From contig NC_018022.1 in the NCBI RefSeq assembly GCF_000266905.1, positions 496,001-560,000 on the forward strand: a stretch of DNA of 64,000 bases. The letters run 5' to 3'. The translations under genes were made by a program, and so were the position numbers. Below the pieces are notes generated by a model, which ran no database searches, had not been told where the DNA came from, and saw only the letters and a program-made list of their open reading frames with translations. The number at the start of each line of letters is the position of its first letter. Within the stretch, counting starts at the first letter, position 1. Shown here piece after piece: positions 16,259-25,535 of the stretch. Source of the DNA: Mycolicibacterium chubuense NBB4. Lineage in GTDB: Bacteria > Actinomycetota > Actinomycetes > Mycobacteriales > Mycobacteriaceae.

Positions 16259-16845
16259 GCGCTCACCTTGGCCAGTTCGGCACGGATCTGATCGGCGGTG
16301 GGCTCGACAGCGCGGAACACCGGTTTGCCGGAGGCGTCCAGCACGACGGCGGTGGACAGCTGAGTGACCTGGTAGGCGCTGATCAGGGTGGCGTTGCTGT
16401 CGCTGGCGTAGGCAAGGCTGGTGGCCTGGTTGGCGGTGAGGAAGTCTGTGATGTCCTGCTCGGTTTCGCCGGGGCCGATGTCGACGGCGACGAAGTTCGC
16501 CTTCGTGCCGACCGCCTGCTGGACCTGGGCGAGGGTGTGGGTGGCCGGACCGCAACCGCCGCACCCGACGGAGAAGAAGAACAGCACGCTGGGCCGCGAG
16601 CCGGGCACCGCGACCTGCACGCCCTGCAGGGTTCGGGCGGTGAACGCTCCCGCAGCGGCAGTGGTCCCGGCCTTTGCGCTGCCGTCGGCAGCGGGTGGGG
16701 ACGCGGTCTGCTTGCTCGACGGGGAAAACGCCGAATACAGCACGACGGAGATCCCGACGACGGCGATAACGGTCAGCGCGATCGTGACGAGTCGTCGACG
16801 AGAGCGCGGCGCGGCAGGTCCGGTCGGGGCGGGTGCGTCAGGCAT
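16255..16845 (-). CDS. Membrane-anchored TlpA-like thioredoxin-fold protein
   Basis: This 196-residue protein has an N-terminal signal anchor (LVTIALTVIAVVGISVVLYS) and an extracytoplasmic thioredoxin-like domain with the active-site motif VGCGGCGPA (CxxC). The linker is rich in Ala, Ser and Pro. It overlaps the CcdA-like gene by four bases and is three bases downstream of the MerT-like gene. It probably receives electrons from the CcdA-like protein and reduces or binds thiol-mercury outside the membrane. The fold assignment is firm; the mercury role is inferred from the operon. Confidence 0.85.
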   Translation of the reverse strand: MPDAPAPTGPAAPRSRRRLVTIALTVIAVVGISVVLYSAFSPSSKQTASPPAADGSAKAGTTAAAGAFTARTLQGVQVAVPGSRPSVLFFFSVGCGGCGPATHTLAQVQQAVGTKANFVAVDIGPGETEQDITDFLTANQATSLAYASDSNATLISAYQVTQLSTAVVLDASGKPVFRAVEPTADQIRAELAKVSA

Positions 16846-16848
16846 GGG

Positions 16849-17166
16849 TCAGGACTCCTGGTTGGGGTGGGAGGACTCGTGTGGCCGATCGGGCTGGTCG
16901 CGGGCGGGTGGCACGGGCGGGCAGCACGAGTTGTCTCGGGTGGCGCCGTGTCGGGTGACGCGCCGGCGCGCGAACCGCGTCACCGCGGCGAGGACCACCA
17001 CGACGGCGGTGCCGATGACCCAGGGGTTGCCCAGTACCGAGCCCACCGCGCCAAGGGCTCCGGCGGCGATCAGCACCGGCAGGCCGCAACACACGATGGG
17101 GACCAGGAGGAAACCGGCGGCGGCGAGCGCGGTGCGCTTGCTCTCGGAGCCGGGGTTGGTCGACAT
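16849..17166 (-). CDS. MerT/MerF-like mercuric ion transport protein
   Basis: This 105-residue protein has two or three membrane segments. The first carries a vicinal Cys pair (GFLLVPIVCCGLPVLIAAGA), as in mercury importers, and a CC pair follows in the cytosolic tail (DNSCCPPVPP). It lies 21 bp downstream of the ArsR-type regulator gene and is followed by the TlpA-like and CcdA-like genes. It would bring Hg(II) in for MerA. The name within the MerT/F/C families is uncertain. Confidence 0.75.
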   Translation of the reverse strand: MSTNPGSESKRTALAAAGFLLVPIVCCGLPVLIAAGALGAVGSVLGNPWVIGTAVVVVLAAVTRFARRRVTRHGATRDNSCCPPVPPARDQPDRPHESSHPNQES

Positions 17167-17187
17167 GGAGGCGGTCTCCTCGGCTGG

Positions 17188-17571
17188 TCAGGCGTTCGGG
17201 GCGGTGATGCGCATGCACGCGGCGAGGGCGGCGGCGTTGTCCGCGGCCAGCGAGCGCGCCAGCAGCACCAGTTCCGCGACGCGGGGGTCGGTGACCCGGT
17301 AGTAGGCGAAGCGGCCTTGGCGGCGCAGCTGCACGTAGCCGCAGTCGGACAGGCAGGCCAAGTGACTGGACACCCGGCCCTGGGACAGGCCGATGTGCGT
17401 GACGCATTCGCCCACGGCGTGTTCCTCGTGCAGCAGGAACTCCAGCAGCCGCAGCCGGGCGGGGTCGCCGAGGGCGCGGAAGAATTTCGCCATCATCTCC
17501 ACCCCGTTCGGCTCGGTGGGCAGCAGCGTGCTGCTGCGTTCGGAAGCGTCGGCCACGGTCGCCGTCCTCAC
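17188..17571 (-). CDS. ArsR/SmtB-family mercury repressor (actinobacterial MerR type)
   Basis: This 127-residue winged-helix protein has FFRALGDPARLRLLEFLL and the recognition region LSQGRVSSHLACLSDCGYV. Cysteines in GECVTHI, HLAC and SDC are candidate metal ligands. In Streptomyces, the regulator named MerR of the mer operon belongs to this ArsR family rather than the true MerR family, and the same layout occurs here. It diverges from merA and probably represses both directions. Confidence 0.85.
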   Translation of the reverse strand: MRTATVADASERSSTLLPTEPNGVEMMAKFFRALGDPARLRLLEFLLHEEHAVGECVTHIGLSQGRVSSHLACLSDCGYVQLRRQGRFAYYRVTDPRVAELVLLARSLAADNAAALAACMRITAPNA

Positions 17572-17661
17572 ATCGAGTGTCTGTCGTATCCGGATGTACG
17601 AATCTTAGGTTAGCATCTATGCATCCGGGAAGACGAATATGTCAGTGGGAGGAGATCGCTG
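17572..17661. promoter_or_regulatory. mer divergent promoter/operator
   Basis: The 90-bp gap between the ArsR gene and merA contains inverted arms CCGGATG (17590-17596) and CATCCGG (17622-17628) separated by 25 bp of AT-rich sequence. This is a plausible ArsR-type operator overlapping both promoters. GGGAGGAGA precedes the merA GTG. Confidence 0.6.
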
Positions 17662-19047
17662 GTGCGGTACGACTTGGCGGTGATCGGTTCGGGTGGGGGT
17701 GCGTTCGCGGCGGCGATCGCGGCCCGCGGCAAGGGCAAGAGCGTGGTGATGATCGAGCGCGGCACCGTTGGCGGGACGTGCGTCAACGTCGGCTGTGTGC
17801 CGTCGAAGGCACTGCTGGCCGCGGCCGAGGCCCGCCATGTGGCGCTGGACCAGCACTTTCCGGGGATTTCCACCAGCGCGGGCCCGGTGGACGCCGCCGC
17901 GCTGATCGGTGGCAAGGACACGCTGGTGGCAGGGTTGCGGGCGGAGAAGTACGTCGACCTGGCCGCCGAGTACGGGTGGGAGATCCTGCCCGGCGAGGCC
18001 CGGTTCATCGAGGGACCGGCGCTGGAGGTGAACCTGCATGACGGCGGCCACGTCCGGGTCGAGGCCGAGCACTACCTGATCGCCACCGGCTCCACCCCGC
18101 GTACCGACGGCCTCGACGGAGCCGACCGGGTGGACTACCTGACCTCGACCACCGCGATGGAGCAGACCGAACTGCCCGAGTCGTTGGTCGTCGTCGGCGG
18201 CGGCTACGTCGGGCTGGAGCAGGCGCAACTGTTCGCCCACCTCGGCGTCCGAGTGAGCATCGTGGGCCGATTCGCCCCGCACACCGAACCGGAACTCGCC
18301 GGCCTGCTGGCCGGGGTGTTCGCTGACGACGGCATCGCCGTGATCGCCGAGCGCGCCACTGAGGTTGAGGCCGATGGTTCGGGCGTCGTCGTCACCGCCG
18401 GTGGGCAGCGGGTGACTGGGCAGCGGCTGCTGCTCGCGACTGGGCGGAACCCGGTCACCGCCGGGCTCAATCTCGACGCGGTGGGCGTGAAGACCGGGCA
18501 TCGCGGGGAGGTGGTCGTCGACGAGTATCTGCGCACCGACAACCCGCGCGTCTGGGCGGCCGGGGACGTCACCGGGCACCCGCAGTACGTCTACGTCGCC
18601 GGGGCCCATGGCAGCGTCGTGGTCGACAACGCCTTCGGCGACGCCGGGCGCACCCTGGACTACCATCACCTGCCCGCGGTCACCTTCACCACGCCCAGTC
18701 TCGCCTCCGCCGGGCTGACCGACGTCCAAGCGGTGGAGCAGGGCTACGCCTGTAAGTGCCGGGTGCTGCCGCTGGAGTACGTGCCGCGGGCGCTGGTCAA
18801 CCGCGACACCCGCGGCGCGATCAAGCTCGTCGCCGAACAAGGCTCCGGGCGGCTGCTCGGCGCGCACGTGCTCGCCGCGGGCGCCGGGGACGTCATCGCC
18901 ACCGCTGTCTATGCGCTGGCAAACCAGATGACGGTGCACGAGATGGCCGACCTGTGGTGCCCCTATCTGACGATGGCGGAGGGCATCAAACTCGCCGCCC
19001 AAACCTTCACCCGCGACGTGTCCAAACTCTCCTGCTGCGCCTCCTGA
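17662..19047 (+). CDS. merA: Mercuric reductase MerA
   Basis: This 461-residue flavoprotein reduces Hg(II) to volatile Hg(0) with NADPH in the cytosol. It has an FAD fold (DLAVIGSGGGAFAAAIAA), the redox pair GGTCVNVGCVPSK near residues 37-49, an NADPH fold (SLVVVGGGYVGLEQAQLF) and the C-terminal Hg-binding vicinal cysteines (KLSCCAS). It lacks the N-terminal NmerA heavy-metal domain found in many Gram-negative enzymes, which is common in actinobacteria. GTG start at 17662 with GGGAGGAGA. merB follows after 27 bp. Confidence 0.96.
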   Translation: MRYDLAVIGSGGGAFAAAIAARGKGKSVVMIERGTVGGTCVNVGCVPSKALLAAAEARHVALDQHFPGISTSAGPVDAAALIGGKDTLVAGLRAEKYVDLAAEYGWEILPGEARFIEGPALEVNLHDGGHVRVEAEHYLIATGSTPRTDGLDGADRVDYLTSTTAMEQTELPESLVVVGGGYVGLEQAQLFAHLGVRVSIVGRFAPHTEPELAGLLAGVFADDGIAVIAERATEVEADGSGVVVTAGGQRVTGQRLLLATGRNPVTAGLNLDAVGVKTGHRGEVVVDEYLRTDNPRVWAAGDVTGHPQYVYVAGAHGSVVVDNAFGDAGRTLDYHHLPAVTFTTPSLASAGLTDVQAVEQGYACKCRVLPLEYVPRALVNRDTRGAIKLVAEQGSGRLLGAHVLAAGAGDVIATAVYALANQMTVHEMADLWCPYLTMAEGIKLAAQTFTRDVSKLSCCAS

Positions 19048-19074
19048 AACCCTGCTCTCGGAAGGACAATCCCG

Positions 19075-19716
19075 ATGACGAATGACCTGGACACCGTGGT
19101 GTCCACTATGGATAGTGTCTTCTCCCGCCAGGACAGCCCGGCCGGATGGCTATGGCAGCCGCTGTTGCGGCAACTGGCCCGCGGCGAACCCCTCACGATT
19201 GCCGACCTCGCGGCCGCCACCGGCCGCGCCGGTGACGAGGTTGCGCAGGCGGTGGGCCGACTGCGCGACACCGAATACGACGACGCCGGACGGATCGTCG
19301 GCTACGGCATCACGCTGCGCCCGACCCCGCACCGTTTCACCGTCGACGGCCACCAGCTCTACACCTGGTGTGCCCTGGACACCCTCATCTTCCCCGCCAC
19401 CCTCGGCCAATCCGCCCAGGTTGAATCCCCCTGCCACAGCACCGGTGCCCCGATACGGCTCACCGTCGAGCCCGACCGAGTCAGGGATGTCGAGCCCCAG
19501 ACCGCGATGGTCTCCATCGTCACGCCTGACGACTTGGTCTCCGTACGGGCTTCCTTCTGCAACCACGTGCACTTCTTCGCCGACGCCGACGCCGCGGCGC
19601 CCTGGCTCGCTGAGCACCCCGGCGGATCGGTCCTCCCAGTCGCCGACGCTTATCAACTCGGCCGGCAGCTGGACGCCGCTCAATCCGAGGAGCCCGAGCC
19701 CGGCGGGTGCTGCTGA
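19075..19716 (+). CDS. merB: Organomercurial lyase MerB
   Basis: This 213-residue enzyme cleaves carbon-mercury bonds and hands Hg(II) to MerA. The catalytic residues are visible as YTWCALDTLIFP (Cys96/Asp99 equivalents) and ASFCNHVHFF (Cys159 equivalent). The C-terminus ends in CC (PGGCC), perhaps aiding Hg transfer. ATG at 19075 with CGGAAGGA upstream. With merA it gives broad-spectrum mercury resistance. Confidence 0.96.
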   Translation: MTNDLDTVVSTMDSVFSRQDSPAGWLWQPLLRQLARGEPLTIADLAAATGRAGDEVAQAVGRLRDTEYDDAGRIVGYGITLRPTPHRFTVDGHQLYTWCALDTLIFPATLGQSAQVESPCHSTGAPIRLTVEPDRVRDVEPQTAMVSIVTPDDLVSVRASFCNHVHFFADADAAAPWLAEHPGGSVLPVADAYQLGRQLDAAQSEEPEPGGCC

Positions 19717-19765
19717 CGCCCACCTGCGCCGCCCGAACCGCCATCACCGAGAAGGGACAGCCACT

Positions 19766-21121
19766 GTGAGTACGGACTTCGATGTAATCGTGATCGGCGC
19801 CGGACCGGGCGGCGAGACCGCCGCCTCGCGCCTGCACGCGGGCGGACGGCGGGTCGCGTTGATCGAGCAGGAACTGATCGGCGGGGAGTGCGCCTACTGG
19901 GCGTGTATCCCGTCCAAAACCTTGCTGCGCCCACCCGAGGCCCGCGCCGAAGCCGCCCACGCGGCCGGCCTGTCCACTCCGGCGCAGAACTGGGCGGCAC
20001 TGCGAGACTACCGCGACTACATGATCCGCCACCTCGACGACACAGAGCAGGTCACCGGATACGAGAAGCAGGGCGTCACGGTTATCAAGGCCACCGCAGC
20101 CCTGGTGGGCCGGGACCCGTGGCGGGTACGGGCCGGTGGCCGGGAACTCACCGCCGAGCACGTGGTGATCGCCACCGGCTCCGACGCGATCCACCCACCC
20201 ATCGAGGGCCTGGACGAGGTCAGCGTATGGACCAACCGGGAAGCTACCACCCTGCGCGAGATCCCCGAGCGGATCGTGATGATCGGCGGCAGCGCCGTCG
20301 GGATCGAACTCGGCCAATTCCTCGCTCGCATGGGCGCTCGGGTCACCCTGATCCAGCGCGGCGACCGGCTGCTGGACCGGGAAGACCCCCGTGTCGGGGA
20401 CATCGTCGCCACCCACCTGCGCGCCGACGGCATCGACGTCCGTCTCGGCCGGCAGGCCACCGCCGCGCGCCGCGACGGCGCCGATACGGTGATCGACCTC
20501 GACGACGGCACCACCGTGCGCACCGACGTCGTCGTGCTCGGCACCGGACGCCGCCCCCGCACCCACGGGCTCGGCCTGGAGACTGTCGGGGTCACACCGG
20601 ACCCGCGCGGCGCGCTGGAGGTCGACGAGCACTGCCGCGTCACCGCCGGCCTCTGGGCGCTCGGCGACGTCACCGGGGTCGCGCTGTTCACCCACGTCGC
20701 CATGTACCAAGGACGGGTCGTGGCCGACAACATCCTCGGCACACCCCGCCAAACCACCTACAGCGGCATCCCCCGCGTCGTGTTCGCCCAACCCGAGATC
20801 GCCGCTGTCGGCCTGACCACCGACCAAGCCCGCCAGCGTGGCCTCGACATCGCCACCACCGAACTCGACCTCGCCGACTCGATCGCGCGACCCTGGACTT
20901 ACGAAACCGACCCCGACGGCACCCTCGGTCTCATCGCCGACCGCACCCAGCGGACGCTCATCGGGGCCTGGGCCATCGCACCCCAAGCCGGGGAATGGAT
21001 CCACACCGCCGCCCTCGCCATCCGCGCCCAGATCTCCATCGACACCCTGCTCGACGGCGTCGCCCAATTCCCGACCTACACCGAGGCGTACCTCGCCGCC
21101 CTCGAACAGCTCGCCATCTAG
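19766..21121 (+). CDS. MerA/lipoamide-dehydrogenase-like flavoprotein disulfide reductase
   Basis: This 451-residue class I pyridine nucleotide-disulfide oxidoreductase starts with VIVIGAGPGGETAASRL. The redox pair is in GGECAYWACIPSKTLLRP and the NAD(P) fold in RIVMIGGSAVGIELGQFL. It has the dimerisation domain but no C-terminal CC pair, so it is not a second mercuric reductase by that criterion. It is the third gene of the merA-merB unit, 49 bp after merB. It may reduce mycothiol, another disulfide or a quinone. GTG start at 19766 preceded by AAGGGA. Confidence 0.85.
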   Translation: MSTDFDVIVIGAGPGGETAASRLHAGGRRVALIEQELIGGECAYWACIPSKTLLRPPEARAEAAHAAGLSTPAQNWAALRDYRDYMIRHLDDTEQVTGYEKQGVTVIKATAALVGRDPWRVRAGGRELTAEHVVIATGSDAIHPPIEGLDEVSVWTNREATTLREIPERIVMIGGSAVGIELGQFLARMGARVTLIQRGDRLLDREDPRVGDIVATHLRADGIDVRLGRQATAARRDGADTVIDLDDGTTVRTDVVVLGTGRRPRTHGLGLETVGVTPDPRGALEVDEHCRVTAGLWALGDVTGVALFTHVAMYQGRVVADNILGTPRQTTYSGIPRVVFAQPEIAAVGLTTDQARQRGLDIATTELDLADSIARPWTYETDPDGTLGLIADRTQRTLIGAWAIAPQAGEWIHTAALAIRAQISIDTLLDGVAQFPTYTEAYLAALEQLAI

Positions 21122-21142
21122 AAACCGCCCGGCCGCTCTCGG

Positions 21143-21160
21143 TGTCACAGCGTCGGTGGA
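21143..21160. repeat. Left end repeat of the recombinase element
   Basis: TGTCACAGCGTCGGTGGA lies 7 bp beyond the stop of the small TnpC-like gene and 22 bp after the flavoprotein stop. It pairs with 27058-27075 (13 of 18 positions identical, all mismatches in the centre). Confidence 0.55.
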
Positions 21161-21166
21161 CGGGGG

Positions 21167-21589
21167 TCACCTCCGGGTGTGAAGCGAGATCACGTCGGGA
21201 TCGTGGTGCGCCAGATGTCGGATCTGGTCCTCCAACTCCGAGTTGCGCAGGGCGAGGACCTGGATCTGGTTGGCGTAGACCCTGATCGTCTCCTCCAGTT
21301 CCCGCACGGTGGCGGCGTGGTCGCTGGCGGTCTGTTTGCGTTCCCGCTTGAGGGCGGTGATCTCCTCGCGCAGCGCGACGAGTTCAGGTTGCTGGGCTTC
21401 TCGATTCGCTTGTGCCGCAACAACGGCGTCCTTGAACTCCGGAGGCGAGCGGTAGAACGAGTCGCGGCCCACACCGGCTTCCCGGCACAGGTTGGAGACC
21501 GTCAGCTCGCCGTCGGTCACAGTCGGCTGACCGGCGAGCAGCCGGGTCAGCGCCTGCTCCAGGCGGACTTGGGTAGCGACGCGGGTCAC
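21167..21589 (-). CDS. TnpC-like coiled-coil accessory protein (DUF6262-like)
   Basis: This 140-residue protein has an N-terminal helix-turn-helix-like part (LTVSNLCREAGVGRDSFYRS) and a C-terminal coiled coil (ELVALREEITALKRERKQTA). It is the last gene of the recombinase operon and overlaps the preceding recombinase stop (GTGA). Similar small proteins accompany Tn554-type recombinase pairs and trios and probably orient or regulate the synaptic complex. The same family appears at 56787-57230. Confidence 0.8.
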   Translation of the reverse strand: MTRVATQVRLEQALTRLLAGQPTVTDGELTVSNLCREAGVGRDSFYRSPPEFKDAVVAAQANREAQQPELVALREEITALKRERKQTASDHAATVRELEETIRVYANQIQVLALRNSELEDQIRHLAHHDPDVISLHTRR

Positions 21590-23700
21590 GCCTGCGCCTC
21601 CTCGCTGTCGAGATCACCGATGAGCTGGTCGAGCTCGGTGATGTAGCCGGTGAGCGCGACCTGCTGGAGTTTCGGGACCGGACCGGCTTTCTCGCAGGAC
21701 GCCTGGAGATCCAGGGCCTGATTGCGGGCGGCGGCCAGCCGGGGCCGGTGCACTGTGGACCGTCGGGCGTTCGGACAGCGCAGGCACATGTTGTGCTGCG
21801 GAACGGGCTGCCCGACGACCTTGGCTCGCTTGACACAGACCGCGGTCGCCGCGTTGAAGAAGCAGTCGTTGAGCACGCCGGGATGCAGCGTCTTGGTGAG
21901 ATGCCGAAGCATCGTCCGCAGCCGCAGCTCGTCGGACACGACGCCGGGGAGATCACCCAGCTCGCGCCGAATGCGCTGGAACTCGGCGTTGATCCGCTCG
22001 GCCGCCCCACCGCCGGACTGGGCGCCGGTGTTCCAATCCCGGTAAAGATCCTCCACGTAGTCGAGCATGGCGACCGCCTCCTCGGCGGCGACCTCGGCGG
22101 CGAACCCAGAGGCTGAGGTCCCGGCATAGCCCTCGAACATGGTCACCTTGGCGTGGTGGTACTGCCGGGCACCGGCGACCACACCGAAGGGCTGGTGTGC
22201 GATATGCCAGGCCAGACTCCGCCGGAACTGCCGGGTGGTGAACACCCACTGCTGTTCCCCGTCGGCGGGGACGAACGGTTCGGCCACCCCGTCGGACGAT
22301 TGGGTACCGAACAGCTCGTTGACGTGGTCCCGGAAACCACCGAGGCGCTCGGTGAGCTTGTTCGCCAGCCGTGGCTTGCTGGCGGGCCAGAGCCGGTAAC
22401 CGAACAGATGCGTGGGGTCGTCGTTGATCTGCAGCAGGACGTCGATCGCCTCGTGAACGGCGTCGAGCACGACCCACTCGGCCTCGTCACCGGTGAGCTT
22501 GCGGCCCTTGAAGACCCGGCCGCGCAGCTTGTAGCGGGTCCGGCCGTCAACGGCGGTGGTGGTGGTGACAGCGCAGTCCCGCGCCAGCTCCAGGACTTCC
22601 ATGTCCCGAAGTCCTGACAAGTAAGCCACCAGCACCCAGCAGGCGGTGCGCAGGTGGTGCAGTTCGTCATGCAGGCTGCGGTGATTCAGCCGCCCTCGCC
22701 AGGGTCGCCCGGTGTCCGGCCACGTCGAGATCGGCGTGTCCAGACCACCCTCTTCGTAGCCGATCTCGGCGCCGATCTGCTCCATCAGCCGTGTCGGATG
22801 CCCCTGGAAGCTGTTGGTTCCGCTCATCAGGGCGACGAGAGCGGCGTTCGGGGCTTGCACGACGCCGTCGACAACCGGCGCGGTCGGGCGCTGGGCCAGG
22901 CAGTACAGCGGCAGTGCGGGAACACCTCGCCCCTCCTGACGGCGGCGGTCCAGGAACGCCTCGATCTTGGTGACAGCCTCGCCATGCCGGCACCGGCCGC
23001 CTGCTCGGGCCTGCTCCAGGTCGGCGATTTCCCGCTGGGCGGCCAGGAGGTCCCGGCTGGCGGTCTGGACGTAGAACAGGGCGGCGCGCAGCAGTGGAGC
23101 CATGATCGGCTCGGGGATGCGCGGGGTGCTGTTCTCCTCGTCCGGTCGCCGCCCGGCGACCTGGGTGGCCGGGCGGCCCTTCCAGGGCACGACGGTGAGG
23201 CGGTCCGCGGTCAGGTACGGGCTGTGCGCCTCCAGGTGCTGGATGACGCCGATCCGGACAGCCAGCGTGTTTGGCACACAGGTCTCACGCCAGACGCGTG
23301 CGGTCGCGTCCAGGTGGGATTGGCGGGCCTGCGCCAAGCGCGTCACGCCCTGCTTGCCGAGCTCGGTAAACAGTTGACGCACGATGATGAAGTCCTTGTA
23401 GGTGTTGGTGATTTTCATCGGTCGGGCGGTCCGCGATCCGTAGGACAGCGGGACCACGCGGTGGATGCGGGAGTAGATGAACTCCTTGGCCGTGAGCATC
23501 GCGATCTCGTCGGGCAGCTCGGTGAAGTCCAGCCGGAGGTAGCCGTTGCTGCGGGGCGCGAACGGTCGGAAATCCCAGATGTCGTCGCTGAACCGGGGGC
23601 CGCGGCCAGTTGTCTCGGTGGTCAAGGACTCGGGCAGCACCCAGGGATCGGCCGATGGCTCCGGCGCGGCGGACGGGCGCGGTGCGGGGGCGCGGGTCAC
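21586..23700 (-). CDS. Tyrosine recombinase, TnpB-like (third of trio)
   Basis: This 704-residue integrase-like protein has the first catalytic Arg in AYLSGLRDMEVLELARD and a C-terminal block RQFRRSLAWHIAHQPFGVV followed by KVTMFEGYAGTS, where the Tyr nucleophile lies. Cysteines near the C-terminus (HNMCLRCPN) suggest a zinc-binding tail, as in TnpB of Tn554. The GTG at 23700 overlaps the upstream stop (GTGA); the longer in-frame reading beyond it lies inside the preceding gene. Confidence 0.85.
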   Translation of the reverse strand: MTRAPAPRPSAAPEPSADPWVLPESLTTETTGRGPRFSDDIWDFRPFAPRSNGYLRLDFTELPDEIAMLTAKEFIYSRIHRVVPLSYGSRTARPMKITNTYKDFIIVRQLFTELGKQGVTRLAQARQSHLDATARVWRETCVPNTLAVRIGVIQHLEAHSPYLTADRLTVVPWKGRPATQVAGRRPDEENSTPRIPEPIMAPLLRAALFYVQTASRDLLAAQREIADLEQARAGGRCRHGEAVTKIEAFLDRRRQEGRGVPALPLYCLAQRPTAPVVDGVVQAPNAALVALMSGTNSFQGHPTRLMEQIGAEIGYEEGGLDTPISTWPDTGRPWRGRLNHRSLHDELHHLRTACWVLVAYLSGLRDMEVLELARDCAVTTTTAVDGRTRYKLRGRVFKGRKLTGDEAEWVVLDAVHEAIDVLLQINDDPTHLFGYRLWPASKPRLANKLTERLGGFRDHVNELFGTQSSDGVAEPFVPADGEQQWVFTTRQFRRSLAWHIAHQPFGVVAGARQYHHAKVTMFEGYAGTSASGFAAEVAAEEAVAMLDYVEDLYRDWNTGAQSGGGAAERINAEFQRIRRELGDLPGVVSDELRLRTMLRHLTKTLHPGVLNDCFFNAATAVCVKRAKVVGQPVPQHNMCLRCPNARRSTVHRPRLAAARNQALDLQASCEKAGPVPKLQQVALTGYITELDQLIGDLDSEEAQA

Positions 23701-25535
23701 GCGACGGCCTCCCAGAACTCGGGCGGCAGCAGCAACCGTGCCCCACCGCTTTCGGCGATCGTCTGGGCGGTGGTGATCTGCTCGTCTCGGAACTTGGCCC
23801 GGATGCCGCGCACGATCCGGTCCCACGCCAGGCCGTAGCGCACGTTCCACTCGCTGACGGGGTACTCCTCCCGCTGGCGCTCGATGAAGTCCAGGAAGGT
23901 CAGAACCTGCGGCAGGTGCCGGGTGGTGAACACCGCGTTCGGGCACTCCAGGCAGCCCCACAACGACACCGGGCACGGCTTGCCCTTCGCCCCGAAAGGC
24001 GAGTCGTAGAAGTCGCGGCAGGAGGCCAGGAACACGTCGCTCTCGCGCGACAGCAGCGCCTGCACCTGCTCGGGTGGCAGGTCCCCTTCTCCGGCATCGA
24101 GGCGGGTGCCGTCCTCGTCGAGTACCACCGGCGGCGGCAGCGCGACGTCCAGCGCTTCGCGCAGGCCGTTCTCCACGGCTTGGTCGTGCAGCTCGTCGTG
24201 GGCGGGGATGTTTGCGTAGTGGTTTGCGGCGACGTCGGCGGTGTGGCCCTGGGTGAAGTCGGCGAGCACGCCGGTGGCTTTGAGGTATTGCTGGGACTTG
24301 TAGGTCTTGCGCAGCCGCCGCAGATCCAGCCGCACCGGCGTTCCGTCAGCGTCGGTCATCTGGTCGATGCCGTGTCGTTTCTGCCAGTTGTCCACGTGAC
24401 CCCAAGGACCCTGCCCGCCGAGCGGGAAGGAGTCCCGCAGGCCCTTGTCTCCGTAGTCGACCCACAAATCGGTGCTGCCACTAAACTCGCGGGCTCGCGC
24501 GGTGAGCCGCAGCGCCAGTCGGATCAGACCGCCGGGATGGTGCAGGGCACCGCCATCGCTGACCCGCATGGACTTAGAGATCCGGCGACCGTGCGCGCGC
24601 CGCTTGACATAGTTGACACTCACGAACCCGCGGGCCGGGTTGGTCAAGCAGTCGGCCTGCAACCGCTTGGCGCACTCCGGCTCAAGCCCGGTCATGCAGA
24701 TCAGCAGGATCAGGAACACGACGTTGTCCTCCCGAGTGAGGATGAGCGCCGCGTTGAGCGGGCGCCCGTTGCCCAGCCTCTTGCCGACCAGGGGCCGCAG
24801 GAACTGCATCGTGACAGGCCCGTGACGGGCGATGTGCCACAGCACGTTCTCGATCACATCCCAACCGCCGACGTTCGGGTCCTGGCCCGTCGCGGCTCGG
24901 GCTTCGCCATCCTGTATTCGGCGCGCGATCGCGCGGACATCCGCCAGCGCGGCGTTCCTGATCGCCTCGAACACGTTCTGCGGGTAGGCATCCAAGGGTC
25001 TCGTCTGACGGGCACGGGTTTCCCGTCCGAGGAACCTCAGCCGGATAGCCAGGTCGGGATCGAACGTCGTGGGGCTGGCGTCGAACGCCACGCGGAGCAG
25101 CCGGACCACCACACCGATGCTGATGCGCGGCTGGTCACTGTCCGGTCCGTACTCGGCGATCAGCGCCTGCTCGAACGCGTCGATGTGCTCGGCCTCCAGG
25201 TCACTGAACTCGACCTCGGTGGCGTTCTGCGGTTCGGCTCCAGTGATGAACCGCACGAACTTCCGCACCGAGAACAGGTTCACCTTGAACGCCTGGTAAC
25301 TCGATTCGGGTCCGTCGGCGGCCACCGTGCGCAGCGTCGCGGCAAGCTGGCGGGTCAACCGCGGGCATGGCCACGCGGACATGTCGAACGTGCGGTCGGC
25401 GCCATCCAGGTGCAGCCGGAGCACCAGCGGACCGATGTCCGGGACAGGAGCGGGTTGCGCGGGCATCTGCTCCTCGGTCGGGAAAGCCGCCCAGCGGCCA
25501 CGGCGACCGGAGCCGGCACCCTCGGTGCGGTTCAC
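23697..25535 (-). CDS. Tyrosine recombinase (second of trio)
   Basis: This 612-residue protein has a degenerate first box (LICMTGLEPECAKRLQAD) but a clear C-terminal box: DLRRLRKTYKSQQYL, FTQGHTADVAANHYANI with the Tyr nucleophile. A Cys-rich stretch (GKPCPVSLWGCLECPN) follows. The first-box Arg of the usual TGxR motif is replaced (TGLEPE), so activity may depend on its partners. It overlaps both neighbours by four bases. Confidence 0.8.
   Translation of the reverse strand: MNRTEGAGSGRRGRWAAFPTEEQMPAQPAPVPDIGPLVLRLHLDGADRTFDMSAWPCPRLTRQLAATLRTVAADGPESSYQAFKVNLFSVRKFVRFITGAEPQNATEVEFSDLEAEHIDAFEQALIAEYGPDSDQPRISIGVVVRLLRVAFDASPTTFDPDLAIRLRFLGRETRARQTRPLDAYPQNVFEAIRNAALADVRAIARRIQDGEARAATGQDPNVGGWDVIENVLWHIARHGPVTMQFLRPLVGKRLGNGRPLNAALILTREDNVVFLILLICMTGLEPECAKRLQADCLTNPARGFVSVNYVKRRAHGRRISKSMRVSDGGALHHPGGLIRLALRLTARAREFSGSTDLWVDYGDKGLRDSFPLGGQGPWGHVDNWQKRHGIDQMTDADGTPVRLDLRRLRKTYKSQQYLKATGVLADFTQGHTADVAANHYANIPAHDELHDQAVENGLREALDVALPPPVVLDEDGTRLDAGEGDLPPEQVQALLSRESDVFLASCRDFYDSPFGAKGKPCPVSLWGCLECPNAVFTTRHLPQVLTFLDFIERQREEYPVSEWNVRYGLAWDRIVRGIRAKFRDEQITTAQTIAESGGARLLLPPEFWEAVA

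Noticed and set aside
15332..16564. Longer reading of the CcdA-like protein starting near 16564
   Set aside because: The extra 100 residues lie inside the TlpA-like gene in another frame and are Arg/His-rich; the GTG at 16258 overlaps the upstream stop and gives a CcdA-like start.
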